Positions 24,536 through 32,819 of a stretch of 53,314 bases of DNA are shown piece after piece (position 1 is the first letter of the stretch; every line of letters starts with the position of its first letter). Position numbers and translations under genes: made by a program. A model generated the notes under the pieces. It saw nothing but the letters and a program-made list of their open reading frames with translations, did not search any database and was not told where the DNA came from. The stretch is from Bacillota bacterium (GTDB taxonomy: Bacteria; Bacillota_I; Bacilli_A; RF39; UBA660): assembly GCA_015059245.1 (NCBI GenBank), contig SVAU01000011.1, positions 1 through 53,314 of the forward strand, in the 5' to 3' direction.

Positions 24536-27352
24536 ATGAGTATAAATGTTAATACAAAAAACTATGATACTGCTAGAGAATATCTTGCAGCAGCTGCATC
24601 TCCATTAGATGATATTTCAATTGATATTGGAGAAGCAATAAAAAAACTTGATAGCAGAATAATCCCATATGTTATTACAGATTACAACTATGTTAATAAT
24701 CAAATAAAAAATGTCTATGCATCAAATGAAATCTTAAGTACTGAAATAGAAAATTTTAAACAAAAATGTAAACAAATAGAAAATAAAGCAACAGGATCAA
24801 TCTCAAGAAAGAACGAATCAATATTAACATCATTATCTATGGAAACATCAGAATCTTTAACTTCTCAATTATTATATGTAGAAGAACAAGCTGTTATTCA
24901 AAACCATATTGATAACCAAGAAATTGCTCATTTAACAGCATCTCTAGTTTCTGATCCTACATCTACACTTAGCTATACAACTCCATATGTAGATGAAATA
25001 ACTGCAGCAGCAGATGCTGATATAGCAGCAACAGGAGCAGAAAATGGAGGTAAATCAGAATCATTCTGGGGTAAAGTAGGTAATTTCTTTAAAGGAATAG
25101 GAAGTTATATCGTAGATTCTATTGTCCATCCAGTAAAGACTTTAATAAAAACAGGAGCATCTATAGTTAATTTTGCTGTAGGTCTTATTAATGGTGTATT
25201 AAACTTCGTAGAAGCTTTAGTTGACTGTGTAGCTTTAATCGTATCTGCAGTTGCATCTATATTCACAGGTTTATATGACTTATGTCAATGGATTGGTGGA
25301 AAAATAACTGGTAACGAAGACTGGGAATCTGCAACCAAGAAGATGTGGGGCGGAGTAATGAAATTCGTCGGCACAAAATGGATTGATAAATTATTCAATG
25401 GCTTCTATGAAAATACAGCAGTAGGTAAATGGTTAGATGAACAAGCATATGGACCATTCAAACATACTGGAGGTATGTATAAATTCTCTAAAGGAGTAGG
25501 GTATGTAGTAGGAGTAGTAATTCTTACAATCGTAACTTATGGTATTGGAGGAGTAGCATCAGGAGCCGGAGGAGCCGCAGGCTCAGCAGGTTCAGCAGCA
25601 GCAGGAGCAGGTGCCAGTGCCGCAACCTCAGCAACGTCTTCATTTGCATCATCTGCAGCAGCAGTATTCACAACAAAGAGTGGAGCTGCATTACTAGGAG
25701 CAGTAGGTGCTGCCGCAGGTACAGGTAAAAATACTCAAAATGCTTGGGCTGATGGCGCAAGTCTTGGAGAAGGTTTAACATATGGTGTAGCAATGGGTGC
25801 ATACGAAGGACTACAATTCTATGGTGGTGCTCGTATCAACATGCTTAAAGTAGGAAATAGTCAATTACTAACATCTGGAACTCACGTTGCACTTGATACA
25901 TTAGACGGTGCATCTTCAGGATTTGTTGATCCAGCAATGAAAATGATATACACGCCAAATGAACAAAACCAAGAACAAATACTATATTATGTAAACTATG
26001 ACGAAAATGGTAATAAAATAGATAACAAAACATGGGATGAACTTACATTCGGTCAAAAATATAAAGCCATGTTTGAATATAACGGTGGCTGGAAAACAGT
26101 AGCAACAAACGCAGCTATAGCAGGAGCATTAAGTACTATTACGGAAATTCCTGATGTAGCAGCAGCGGTTAAAACTCCAAAAGTAGATTTAGGTACTCCA
26201 GGAAAAGAAGCTGCTGATCAAGCATTAAAAACAACAGATGTAGATACATCAGTAATTAAAAATGCAACAGATGGAGCAGACGGAGTAGTTACAAAAGAAA
26301 CAGCTGCATCAATCGGAACAAAACTTAGAGAAAAATATCATAGCGTTTCTGATTGGATTAGTGCTAAAACAGGAGCAGCATGGGCAAAAGGTAAATCTAT
26401 TTGGGATGGTATTTTCAAAAAAGGAGACGCTGCTAAAACAGTTGCTGATACAACTAAAACAGTAGCCGATGCTTCTAAAACAGTTGATGCAGTCGACGAA
26501 GTAGTAGTAAAAACTGCAGCAGAAAGAGCAGTAGAAGCAAAATCAGTATTAGATGAAGCATTAGCTGATAAAAAACCAGTAGCAATCATGAAAGCTAGAG
26601 TAAACTATGCTAGAGCATCATTTGCAGCATGGAGAGAAAAAATAGCTAAACAATTCAATGAGCTACCATTTATTAAAAAAGGAAAAGAAGTAAAAAAAGT
26701 AGCAACTGATAAAGTTGATAATGTAAAATCAACAGTTAAAAATGCTGTAGATAACAACACAGTGGTAAAAGGATTCAGAAAAGCAAAACAAAACGTAGTA
26801 GATGCATTTAATAATAATCCAGTTGTAAAAGGCATTAGAAAGGGAAGAGATGCAATAAGAAATTCCCCAGCGGCTGTAGCATCAAGAAAAGCAGCTGCGT
26901 ATGCACAAATAGGTCCAGTAAAAGGGGCAAAACTATCAAAAAGCTTAGATAAATTAACAGAACTATATGCTATGGATAGGGGAAAAATGACTGCTGACCA
27001 ATTAGCAGATTGGACAAAGCAAGTAAGCGCTCAAAAAGAAATTATAGCGAAGCTTAAATTAAAACCAGATTATATAAAAGATATTGTTTCACTAGATGAA
27101 CAAATAGATTTAGATATGATAATATTAACAGATAAGATGAGAAGTGCTCTAAAAACAGACAGAAGATACTTAACTAATGACGAATTGCTTTCAAGAGTAG
27201 ACCAAGCATCTGTTAAAGAATTTGTTGAATATGTAGAAGCTAATCCTAAAATGACAAAAACAGACTATAACAGAGCGTTTAAGAGATTTGTGGGTTGTTT
27301 AGGTGTAACAGCAGCCGGCTACTTCGTATTAAACGGAAGTTTTAAAGATTGA
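24536..27352 (+). CDS. Large type VII-secretion-associated protein, polymorphic-toxin-like architecture
   Basis: A 938-residue protein with layered organisation. Residues 1-165 are helical and could be the export-pairing region. Residues about 180-340 contain several amphipathic or membrane-like helices (about 209-249 and 322-337). Residues about 338-390 are almost purely Ala, Gly and Ser. Then comes GTGKNTQNAWADGASLGEGL, a block seen in large surface or secreted proteins of gut Bacillota. The C-terminal third is Lys/Ala-rich, with a two-copy 20-residue repeat (NNTVVKGFRKA and NNPVVKGIRKG, 26753-26870), and ends in a short hydrophobic segment. I see no known toxin domain. The ribosome site is weak, so coupling to the upstream gene is likely. 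Confidence 0.6.
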   Translation: MSINVNTKNYDTAREYLAAAASPLDDISIDIGEAIKKLDSRIIPYVITDYNYVNNQIKNVYASNEILSTEIENFKQKCKQIENKATGSISRKNESILTSLSMETSESLTSQLLYVEEQAVIQNHIDNQEIAHLTASLVSDPTSTLSYTTPYVDEITAAADADIAATGAENGGKSESFWGKVGNFFKGIGSYIVDSIVHPVKTLIKTGASIVNFAVGLINGVLNFVEALVDCVALIVSAVASIFTGLYDLCQWIGGKITGNEDWESATKKMWGGVMKFVGTKWIDKLFNGFYENTAVGKWLDEQAYGPFKHTGGMYKFSKGVGYVVGVVILTIVTYGIGGVASGAGGAAGSAGSAAAGAGASAATSATSSFASSAAAVFTTKSGAALLGAVGAAAGTGKNTQNAWADGASLGEGLTYGVAMGAYEGLQFYGGARINMLKVGNSQLLTSGTHVALDTLDGASSGFVDPAMKMIYTPNEQNQEQILYYVNYDENGNKIDNKTWDELTFGQKYKAMFEYNGGWKTVATNAAIAGALSTITEIPDVAAAVKTPKVDLGTPGKEAADQALKTTDVDTSVIKNATDGADGVVTKETAASIGTKLREKYHSVSDWISAKTGAAWAKGKSIWDGIFKKGDAAKTVADTTKTVADASKTVDAVDEVVVKTAAERAVEAKSVLDEALADKKPVAIMKARVNYARASFAAWREKIAKQFNELPFIKKGKEVKKVATDKVDNVKSTVKNAVDNNTVVKGFRKAKQNVVDAFNNNPVVKGIRKGRDAIRNSPAAVASRKAAAYAQIGPVKGAKLSKSLDKLTELYAMDRGKMTADQLADWTKQVSAQKEIIAKLKLKPDYIKDIVSLDEQIDLDMIILTDKMRSALKTDRRYLTNDELLSRVDQASVKEFVEYVEANPKMTKTDYNRAFKRFVGCLGVTAAGYFVLNGSFKD
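26753..26870 (+). repeat. Two-copy 20-codon repeat in the large type VII gene
   Basis: The segments beginning at 26753 and 26813 encode NN[TP]VVKG[FI]RK[AG] at an exact 60-base offset. They are degenerate at DNA level but aligned in protein. Confidence 0.6.
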
Positions 27353-27373
27353 TAGAAATATCAATCTTTTATA
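27344..27373 (+). terminator. Probable terminator
   Basis: AAAGATTGATA pairs with TATCAATCTTT over a GAAA-type loop and includes the stop codon. The T run is short, so readthrough into the WXG100 genes is possible. Confidence 0.6.
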
Positions 27374-27374
27374 T

Positions 27375-27383
27375 TTATCCACA
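27375..27383 (+). promoter_or_regulatory. Perfect DnaA-box sequence
   Basis: TTATCCACA matches the DnaA-box consensus, in the spacer before the WXG100 pair. Only one box is present, so it is not an origin; it may titrate DnaA, regulate, or be chance. Confidence 0.3.
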
Positions 27384-27429
27384 AGTGTAAACACAAAATG
27401 TAAAAACCCTATTCAAACATATAATTAAT

Positions 27430-27438
27430 TGATACAAT
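27430..27438 (+). promoter_or_regulatory. Extended -10 promoter of the WXG100 pair
   Basis: TGATACAAT, 34 bases before the start at 27473. Confidence 0.5.
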
Positions 27439-27472
27439 TAACTTAGATAAAGTAGAGAAGGATGGTGTTCTT

Positions 27473-27745
27473 ATGGATATTCAAATTCAAGATCCAGGAA
27501 AACTTGTTAATGATGGTGGCTCAATATCAGAAGCAGCTACACAATTCCAAGGAGAAGTTACAAAAATTTATGGAATCATTGACGATTTAAAAAATAGTTG
27601 GGTAGGTCAATCAGCTTCAAGATTTACTGAAGGTGTAGAAAGTTATAGAACTGATTTTGAAAACTTCGCTAAAGCTATTGGACAATTTGGTGAATTAATT
27701 TCAGCAGTTGGTACAGACTATCAACATTTAGAAGAAGAATTATAG
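27473..27745 (+). CDS. WXG100-family type VII secretion protein
   Basis: A 90-residue helical-hairpin protein of the WXG100/ESAT-6 family. The turn motif Trp43-Val-Gly45 (NSWVGQSASRF) lies in the centre between two helices, as in EsxA. Such proteins form dimers and are exported by, or help to activate, the EssC ATPase. It starts at ATG 27473 behind AGAAGGATGG. The next small protein follows in 12 bases and is the likely dimer partner. No EssC/EccC ATPase gene lies within the window. Confidence 0.9.
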   Translation: MDIQIQDPGKLVNDGGSISEAATQFQGEVTKIYGIIDDLKNSWVGQSASRFTEGVESYRTDFENFAKAIGQFGELISAVGTDYQHLEEEL

Positions 27746-27757
27746 GAGGAATAATAT

Positions 27758-28054
27758 ATGGCATTTAAATTTACTAGTGCAGAATGTGCAACAGCAGCTA
27801 ATGAATTAACAACTTCAGCTTCAAATATAGGAACTTTAATTGAAACATTTGGTGATTTAATTGGTTCAGTTCAATCTAACTATCAATCTGACGCATCAGC
27901 TCAAATTGTAGAAGCTTTTAATAAAGTTAAAGCAGCTGGTCCAGCATTCCAAGATTCAATCAATCAATGTTCTAAATACTTAACTGATACAGTAGCTCCT
28001 GCTTATGAAAAACTAGAATCTTCAGCAAAGAGCAAAGTAGAAGGTATAAATTAA
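27758..28054 (+). CDS. WXG100-like protein lacking the WXG motif
   Basis: A 98-residue helical-hairpin protein with the WXG100 size and layout, including the NxxQSDAS turn context. The position of Trp-x-Gly is occupied by Tyr42-Gln-Ser44 (SNYQSDASAQI). It is rich in Ala, Ser and Thr. It starts behind AGGAGGAA, 12 bases after the canonical member, which suggests a heterodimer such as EsxA/EsxB-type pairs in which one partner lacks the motif. The locus ends at a bidirectional terminator shared with murC. Confidence 0.8.
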   Translation: MAFKFTSAECATAANELTTSASNIGTLIETFGDLIGSVQSNYQSDASAQIVEAFNKVKAAGPAFQDSINQCSKYLTDTVAPAYEKLESSAKSKVEGIN

Positions 28055-28058
28055 TAAA

Positions 28059-28095
28059 CAAAAAAAAGATGAACTATTTTAGTTCATCTCTTTTA
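28059..28095. terminator. Bidirectional terminator between the WXG100 pair and murC
   Basis: AGATGAACT pairs with AGTTCATCT, flanked by A7 on the left and a T-rich run on the right, so it can stop transcripts from both sides. Confidence 0.85.
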
Positions 28096-29461
28096 TTTTG
28101 TTAGCAATCTTAGTAACATTACCAGCACCTAATGTAATAATTATATCGTCTTTATTAACATTATCTTCTAGATAACTTATAACTTCATCATGATCACTTA
28201 TATGAATTGCTTCTTTACCAAGTTTACTTAATTCTTCAATTAAATCACTTTCATGAATATCATAAGTATTAACTTCTCTAGCAGCATATATGTCTATCAT
28301 AATAATATGATCAAAATGTTGTAATGCATCTGCAAACTCATGTAGGTGCTCTTTTAATCTACTATAAGTATGTGCTTCAAACACTACCCAAGATTCATTA
28401 TATTTCTTATTTTTTACTCCATTAACAGTAGCCATAATCTCAGTAGGATGATGTCCATAGTCATCATATACTTTAGCTCCATTAAGTAATCCTTTAAACT
28501 CTAATCTTCTAGAAGCTCCAGTAAACTTAATTAATGCTTTAGCAACAGTATCTACACTTATACCATAAGCATCACATAAAGCAACACAGCATAAACTATT
28601 AAAAACATTATGCATTCCTGCAACTTTTAAAGTAATACTTCCCATAAATTCGTTAGACTTATACACATCATATGTAGGAAAACCATCATCATCAAATATA
28701 ACATTCTTATAAGTCCAATCAGCTTCATCTGTACTACCAACAGTAATAATATTAGCTTTACTACTATTTCTTAAATTATAGCATCTTTCATCATCTCTAT
28801 TTAATACTAAATATCCATCTTCTGGAAGTAAAGATACATACTTTTGAAAACTCTTTTCAATATTATCAATATTCTTAAAGTAATCTAAATGATCGTTATC
28901 TATATTTAGTACAATAGCACTTCTTTGTACAAAATTTAAATAACTTTCACAATATTCACAAGCTTCTATTACAAAGTAATCACTAGTACCAACTCTATAA
29001 TTAGTATTATCCAATACTTTTAAATTAGCTCCAACTTGTATAGAAGGATCTAAACCAGCTTCAATAAAAGCACAAGTAACCATACTAGTAGTACTAGTCT
29101 TACCATGAGTACCAGCAACACCTATAGTATCTTTATATAACTTAGTAATTTCCCCTAAGAATTCACCGCGTTCTACAATAGGTATATTAAGTTCTTTAGC
29201 TCTTACTAATTCGGGATTATCTAACTTAACTGCAGCAGTATATACAACTAAATCAATATCTTCTGTAACATTATCAGCTATATGACCAATATTGACATGA
29301 ATATCATTTTCAGTTAGCCAATCAGTTTGATGAGAACTAACCCCATCGCTACCACTTACTTCATAATTAGAACTTTTAAGTATTAAAGCAATACCACTCA
29401 TACTGATACCACCAATACCTACCATATATATTTTTTTATAATCTTTTATATTAAGAGACAT
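28079..29461 (-). CDS. murC: UDP-N-acetylmuramate-L-alanine ligase
   Basis: A 460-residue Mur ligase that adds L-Ala to UDP-MurNAc, the first peptide step of peptidoglycan synthesis. The N-terminal Rossmann motif is MVGIGGISMSGIALIL; the ATP loop is GVAGTHGKTSTTSM at about residues 112-125; later landmarks are DYGHHPTEI and the FxAHTYSRL block typical of MurC. It follows murD with a two-base gap. Its ribosome site (AAGGGGGA) lies within the end of murD, so the two are coupled. Confidence 0.96.
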   Translation of the reverse strand: MSLNIKDYKKIYMVGIGGISMSGIALILKSSNYEVSGSDGVSSHQTDWLTENDIHVNIGHIADNVTEDIDLVVYTAAVKLDNPELVRAKELNIPIVERGEFLGEITKLYKDTIGVAGTHGKTSTTSMVTCAFIEAGLDPSIQVGANLKVLDNTNYRVGTSDYFVIEACEYCESYLNFVQRSAIVLNIDNDHLDYFKNIDNIEKSFQKYVSLLPEDGYLVLNRDDERCYNLRNSSKANIITVGSTDEADWTYKNVIFDDDGFPTYDVYKSNEFMGSITLKVAGMHNVFNSLCCVALCDAYGISVDTVAKALIKFTGASRRLEFKGLLNGAKVYDDYGHHPTEIMATVNGVKNKKYNESWVVFEAHTYSRLKEHLHEFADALQHFDHIIMIDIYAAREVNTYDIHESDLIEELSKLGKEAIHISDHDEVISYLEDNVNKDDIIITLGAGNVTKIANKIKEMN

Positions 29462-29463
29462 TA

Positions 29464-30798
29464 TTATTCCCCCTTAAAACCTTTAATAGTATTTTTAAAT
29501 TCATCTCCACGATCTTCGAACTTTTTATATTGATCCCAAGAAGCACATGCAGGACTTAATAATACCACATTTCCTTCTACTGCTTTCTCATAACATGCAT
29601 TAGTAGCGTTAACTAAAGTGTCAAATACACCACAAGATACGCCAATTCTATCACAATATTCTTTAATTCTAGCCTTAGTTTCTCCATAACAAGCTACATA
29701 AGTAACATTTCCCATACATGGAGTTAAATCATCAAATGAATGTCCTCTATCTAATCCACCTAAAATAAGTAAAGTAGGTTGATTAAATGATTTTAAAGCT
29801 ATCTTAGTAGATTCGCAATTAGTAGCTTTACTATCATTATAATAGTCAACACCATCTATTGTAGTAACATATTCTATTCTATGTTCTACACCACCAAATG
29901 TTCTAAGTACTTTACAAATACTTTCATTATCTACATCATATACTTTAACAGCGCTAATAACAGCCATTATATTTTCATAGTTATGAACACCTTTTAATTT
30001 GATATCTTTACATTCAATAACTAATTCTCCCTCGTAATATATAGCATCATTCTCTAAATAAACACGTTGTTTACTTTCTTTAGAAAAGTAATACTTAGTA
30101 CTATTAATATCTTTAGATATATTGGCAGCTTCCTTATTATCTAAATTAATAATAGCAATATCATCGCTAGTATGGTTATTAAATATCTTCTTCTTAGTCA
30201 TAGCATATTTTTCATGTGAATCATGAAAATCAGTATGTACATCATATATATTAGTTAAAACACTTACATTAGTTTTAAAATTATACATATCACATAATTG
30301 ATGATCAGATATCTCCATTACTAAATACTCATTACTTTTAATATCTTTAACAAAATTACATAAAGGAGTACCAATATTACCTCCAAGATATACAGGTAAT
30401 CCAGCTTCTTTCATAATATTGTATATTAATGTAACAGTAGTAGTCTTACCATTAGAACCAGTAACACCAATAATATTAACATCTTCATTCATATATCCAT
30501 AAGCTAGTTCTACTTCATTTATTACATCTAATCCTAACTCTTTAGCTTTAATTACAGTAGGATGATCATACTTAATACCAGGATTCTTAACCATAACATC
30601 ATAAGTATCATCAAGTAAATCTATAGGATCTTTAACTATTTCTATTTTTACACCTAAGTCTTCAAGTATCTTAACTTGTTCTGGATTTTGTTCATTCATA
30701 TCAGTAACTAATACTGTATTATCATTAGCTAATATCTTAGCAGCTTCAAATCCACTTCTTGCCATACCAAGAATAAAGACTTTCTTGTTTTTTAACAT
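29464..30798 (-). CDS. murD: UDP-N-acetylmuramoylalanine-D-glutamate ligase
   Basis: A 444-residue Mur ligase that adds D-Glu to UDP-MurNAc-L-Ala. The N-terminal domain has FILGMARSGFEAAKIL; the ATP loop is IGVTGSNGKTTT at about residues 110-121; the MurD-specific YNDSKATNCESTKIAL and LILGGLDRG blocks are present, as is LSPACASWDQYKKFEDRG near the end. I start at the ATG ending at 30798, behind GAAGGTGAT on the minus strand. The longer frame upstream crosses the promoter and has no ribosome site. First gene of a murD-murC operon. Confidence 0.96.
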   Translation of the reverse strand: MLKNKKVFILGMARSGFEAAKILANDNTVLVTDMNEQNPEQVKILEDLGVKIEIVKDPIDLLDDTYDVMVKNPGIKYDHPTVIKAKELGLDVINEVELAYGYMNEDVNIIGVTGSNGKTTTVTLIYNIMKEAGLPVYLGGNIGTPLCNFVKDIKSNEYLVMEISDHQLCDMYNFKTNVSVLTNIYDVHTDFHDSHEKYAMTKKKIFNNHTSDDIAIINLDNKEAANISKDINSTKYYFSKESKQRVYLENDAIYYEGELVIECKDIKLKGVHNYENIMAVISAVKVYDVDNESICKVLRTFGGVEHRIEYVTTIDGVDYYNDSKATNCESTKIALKSFNQPTLLILGGLDRGHSFDDLTPCMGNVTYVACYGETKARIKEYCDRIGVSCGVFDTLVNATNACYEKAVEGNVVLLSPACASWDQYKKFEDRGDEFKNTIKGFKGE

Positions 30799-30817
30799 AA
30801 TATCACCTTCATATAAA

Positions 30818-30826
30818 ATTATATCA
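30818..30826 (-). promoter_or_regulatory. Extended -10 promoter of murD-murC
   Basis: On the minus strand this reads TGATATAAT, 19 bases before the murD start. It forms a divergent region with the cca promoters. Confidence 0.55.
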
Positions 30827-30865
30827 CTATTTATCAACAATTTTACCAATAAACATATGTAAAAC

Positions 30866-30909
30866 TTGCTAAATAACAAGTAAACTACTATAATTCCCTA
30901 TGTTATAAT
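30866..30909 (+). promoter_or_regulatory. Tandem promoters for cca
   Basis: TTGCTA and TATAAT (30889-30894) at 17-base spacing, followed by an extended -10 TGTTATAAT at 30901-30909. Confidence 0.55.
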
Positions 30910-30931
30910 TATTTTAAGAGAGGTGAACTAT

Positions 30932-32203
30932 ATGAAAGTATCAATACATCCTACTATTGTAGACTTATTAACTTTAATAAACAATCAAGGTTATGAAGCA
31001 TATCTAGTAGGCGGAGCCGTAAGAGATTCTATATTAAATAAACCTAATAATGATTATGATATTTGCACTAACATGCCACTTCACCTTATAAAAGAAATAT
31101 ATCCTAACTTCCATCTAATGAAACCTAATAATAATCGTAATACAGGTGTTATTAGATTAGATGGACTAGAAATAGAAATATCTGAATTTAAAGGTCACAC
31201 CATTGCAGAAGACTTAAGTAATAGAGACTTTACTATCAACGCAATGGCACTAGACAAAAATGGTAACTTAATCGACCCATACAATGGATTGAAATCATTA
31301 CAAGAAAAGAAAATAAGTCTAATAGATAAAAAAGGTAAAGCGTTTGAAGAAGACCCACTACGTATACTAAGAGGAATAAGAATAGCAGCTAGAATGAACT
31401 TTGATATAGATTCAAATTGTCATGCAGAAATGGAATTCAAAAAGAAATTACTTAATGGAGTAGCAGTAGAAAGAATATATAGAGAACTAATTCAACTTCT
31501 TATAACTGATAATCCGTCTCATTATATTAGAGAAAACAAACAAATAATATTTGAAATACTACCAGAATTAAAACCAATGGATGGATTTAACCAACATAAC
31601 TCTTGGCATATATACGATGTATTTGAACACACTTTAGTAGTACTAGAAAATACAGAAAAGAATATCTTCCTAAGATTTGCTGCTCTATTTCATGATATAG
31701 GAAAACCTTCAAAATTCTTTACTGATGATAACGGAATAGGTCATTTCTATGGTCATCCAGAAAAAAGTGAAGAAATATTCAAATCTATAGCAACTAGATT
31801 AAAAATGGATAATAAAACTAAAAAACTAGTATCTAAGTTAATCAAAGATCATGATGCAACATTAAGTCATAAACCAGATAAAATATATGAATTCTTAAAA
31901 AATAACGGGTTTGACTATACATTATTACTATTTAAACTAAAAAGAGCAGATAATTTAGGTCAAAATCCGGAAAAGACAAAAACAGTTCTAGAAGAACTAA
32001 CTGAATTAGAAGAACTATATAAAGAACATATGTTAAGATTTGATAATCTTCAAATAAATGGTTCAAAATTAATAGAACTAGGCTATTCAGGTAAAAGAAT
32101 AAAATTAATCCTTGATGATGTAACAAAACTAGTAGTAACAAACCAACTATCTAATGATGAAGCATCTATAATGGAATATATAAGTAGAAGACATAGAATA
32201 TAA
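30932..32203 (+). CDS. cca: CCA tRNA nucleotidyltransferase with HD domain
   Basis: A 423-residue class II nucleotidyltransferase that adds or repairs the CCA end of tRNA. The catalytic strand is LVGGAVRDSILNKPNNDYDIC (Gly-Gly plus the Asp-x-Asp pair). The RNA-binding region (DFTINAMALDKNG, then EDPLRILRGIR) follows. Residues about 215-330 hold an HD domain (FAALFHDIGKP, with KLIKDHD), as in E. coli and clostridial enzymes but not B. subtilis Cca. I start at ATG 30932, using GAGAGGTGA; the GTG at 30923 lies inside that ribosome site. tRNA genes for CCA repair are not in the window. Confidence 0.92.
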   Translation: MKVSIHPTIVDLLTLINNQGYEAYLVGGAVRDSILNKPNNDYDICTNMPLHLIKEIYPNFHLMKPNNNRNTGVIRLDGLEIEISEFKGHTIAEDLSNRDFTINAMALDKNGNLIDPYNGLKSLQEKKISLIDKKGKAFEEDPLRILRGIRIAARMNFDIDSNCHAEMEFKKKLLNGVAVERIYRELIQLLITDNPSHYIRENKQIIFEILPELKPMDGFNQHNSWHIYDVFEHTLVVLENTEKNIFLRFAALFHDIGKPSKFFTDDNGIGHFYGHPEKSEEIFKSIATRLKMDNKTKKLVSKLIKDHDATLSHKPDKIYEFLKNNGFDYTLLLFKLKRADNLGQNPEKTKTVLEELTELEELYKEHMLRFDNLQINGSKLIELGYSGKRIKLILDDVTKLVVTNQLSNDEASIMEYISRRHRI

Positions 32204-32293
32204 CAGTATTTTATTGCTTCTATTTTTTATTGTGTTAAAATAAACAAGTATAAAAACGAAGTATGTCTAACTCTTTATAAATATGTCAAAATT

Positions 32294-32302
32294 TGATATA
32301 AT
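32294..32302 (+). promoter_or_regulatory. Extended -10 promoter of rplI-dnaB
   Basis: TGATATAAT, 35 bases before rplI. AGACAT and ATGTCT words flank it on both sides (32323 and 32263), a possible weak hairpin. Confidence 0.5.
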
Positions 32303-32337
32303 TAAGTACAGACATTTAATGAAAAGGAGTGAACTAT

Positions 32338-32781
32338 ATGAAAGTAATCTTACTTCAAGATGTTAAGAAACAAGGAAAGAAAGATCAAATCATCGATGTA
32401 AGCGATGGATATGCAAGAAATTTCCTAATAAAAAATGGTCTAGCAATAGCTGCTAATACAGAAAGTAAAAAGAACTTAGCCAGAGAACTAGATAAAAGAA
32501 AAGCTGCTGAAGATGCATATATAGAAGAATGTAAACAAGTAGCAGAAAAACTAAAAACTACAGAAGTAGTTATCAAAATTAAAACAGGTGAACAAGACAA
32601 AGTATTTGGAACTGTTTCATCAAAACAAATCTGTGAAGAACTAAAAAATAAAGGATTTAACATAGATAAGAAAAAAATAAACTTAGATTATGCTATAGAT
32701 TGCTTAGGAACTCATAACGTAAAAATAGAGTTACATAAAAAAGTAATAGCAGAAGTTAAGGTAACATTAAAAAAACAATAA
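32338..32781 (+). CDS. rplI: 50S ribosomal protein L9
   Basis: A 147-residue ribosomal protein that links 50S subunits and affects frame keeping. The N-terminal domain begins [30 protein letters not shown], cut short here as the family signature MKVILLQDV with GYARNFL. A long helix joins it to the C-terminal domain ([20 protein letters not shown], then [11 protein letters not shown]). I start at ATG 32338 behind AAGGAGTGA. The dnaB gene follows in 38 bases, as in Bacillus. Confidence 0.96.
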   Translation: MKVILLQDVKKQGKKDQIIDVSDGYARNFLIKNGLAIAANTESKKNLARELDKRKAAEDAYIEECKQVAEKLKTTEVVIKIKTGEQDKVFGTVSSKQICEELKNKGFNIDKKKINLDYAIDCLGTHNVKIELHKKVIAEVKVTLKKQ

Positions 32782-32819
32782 AAAGGGTATAAAAATTCTA
32801 AAGTAAAGTAGGTGAAGTC

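Noticed and set aside
24536..27352. Phage tail tape-measure protein
   Set aside because: Length and helices fit loosely, but there are no phage neighbours; the flanking small helical and WXG100 genes point to type VII secretion.
27375..27383. Replication origin
   Set aside because: Only a single DnaA box and no cluster, no dnaA or dnaN, and no AT-rich unwinding element next to it.
32204..32337. Terminator after cca and an L9 leader
   Set aside because: Only weak, imperfect pairings are visible (AGACAT with ATGTCT); not strong enough to call.
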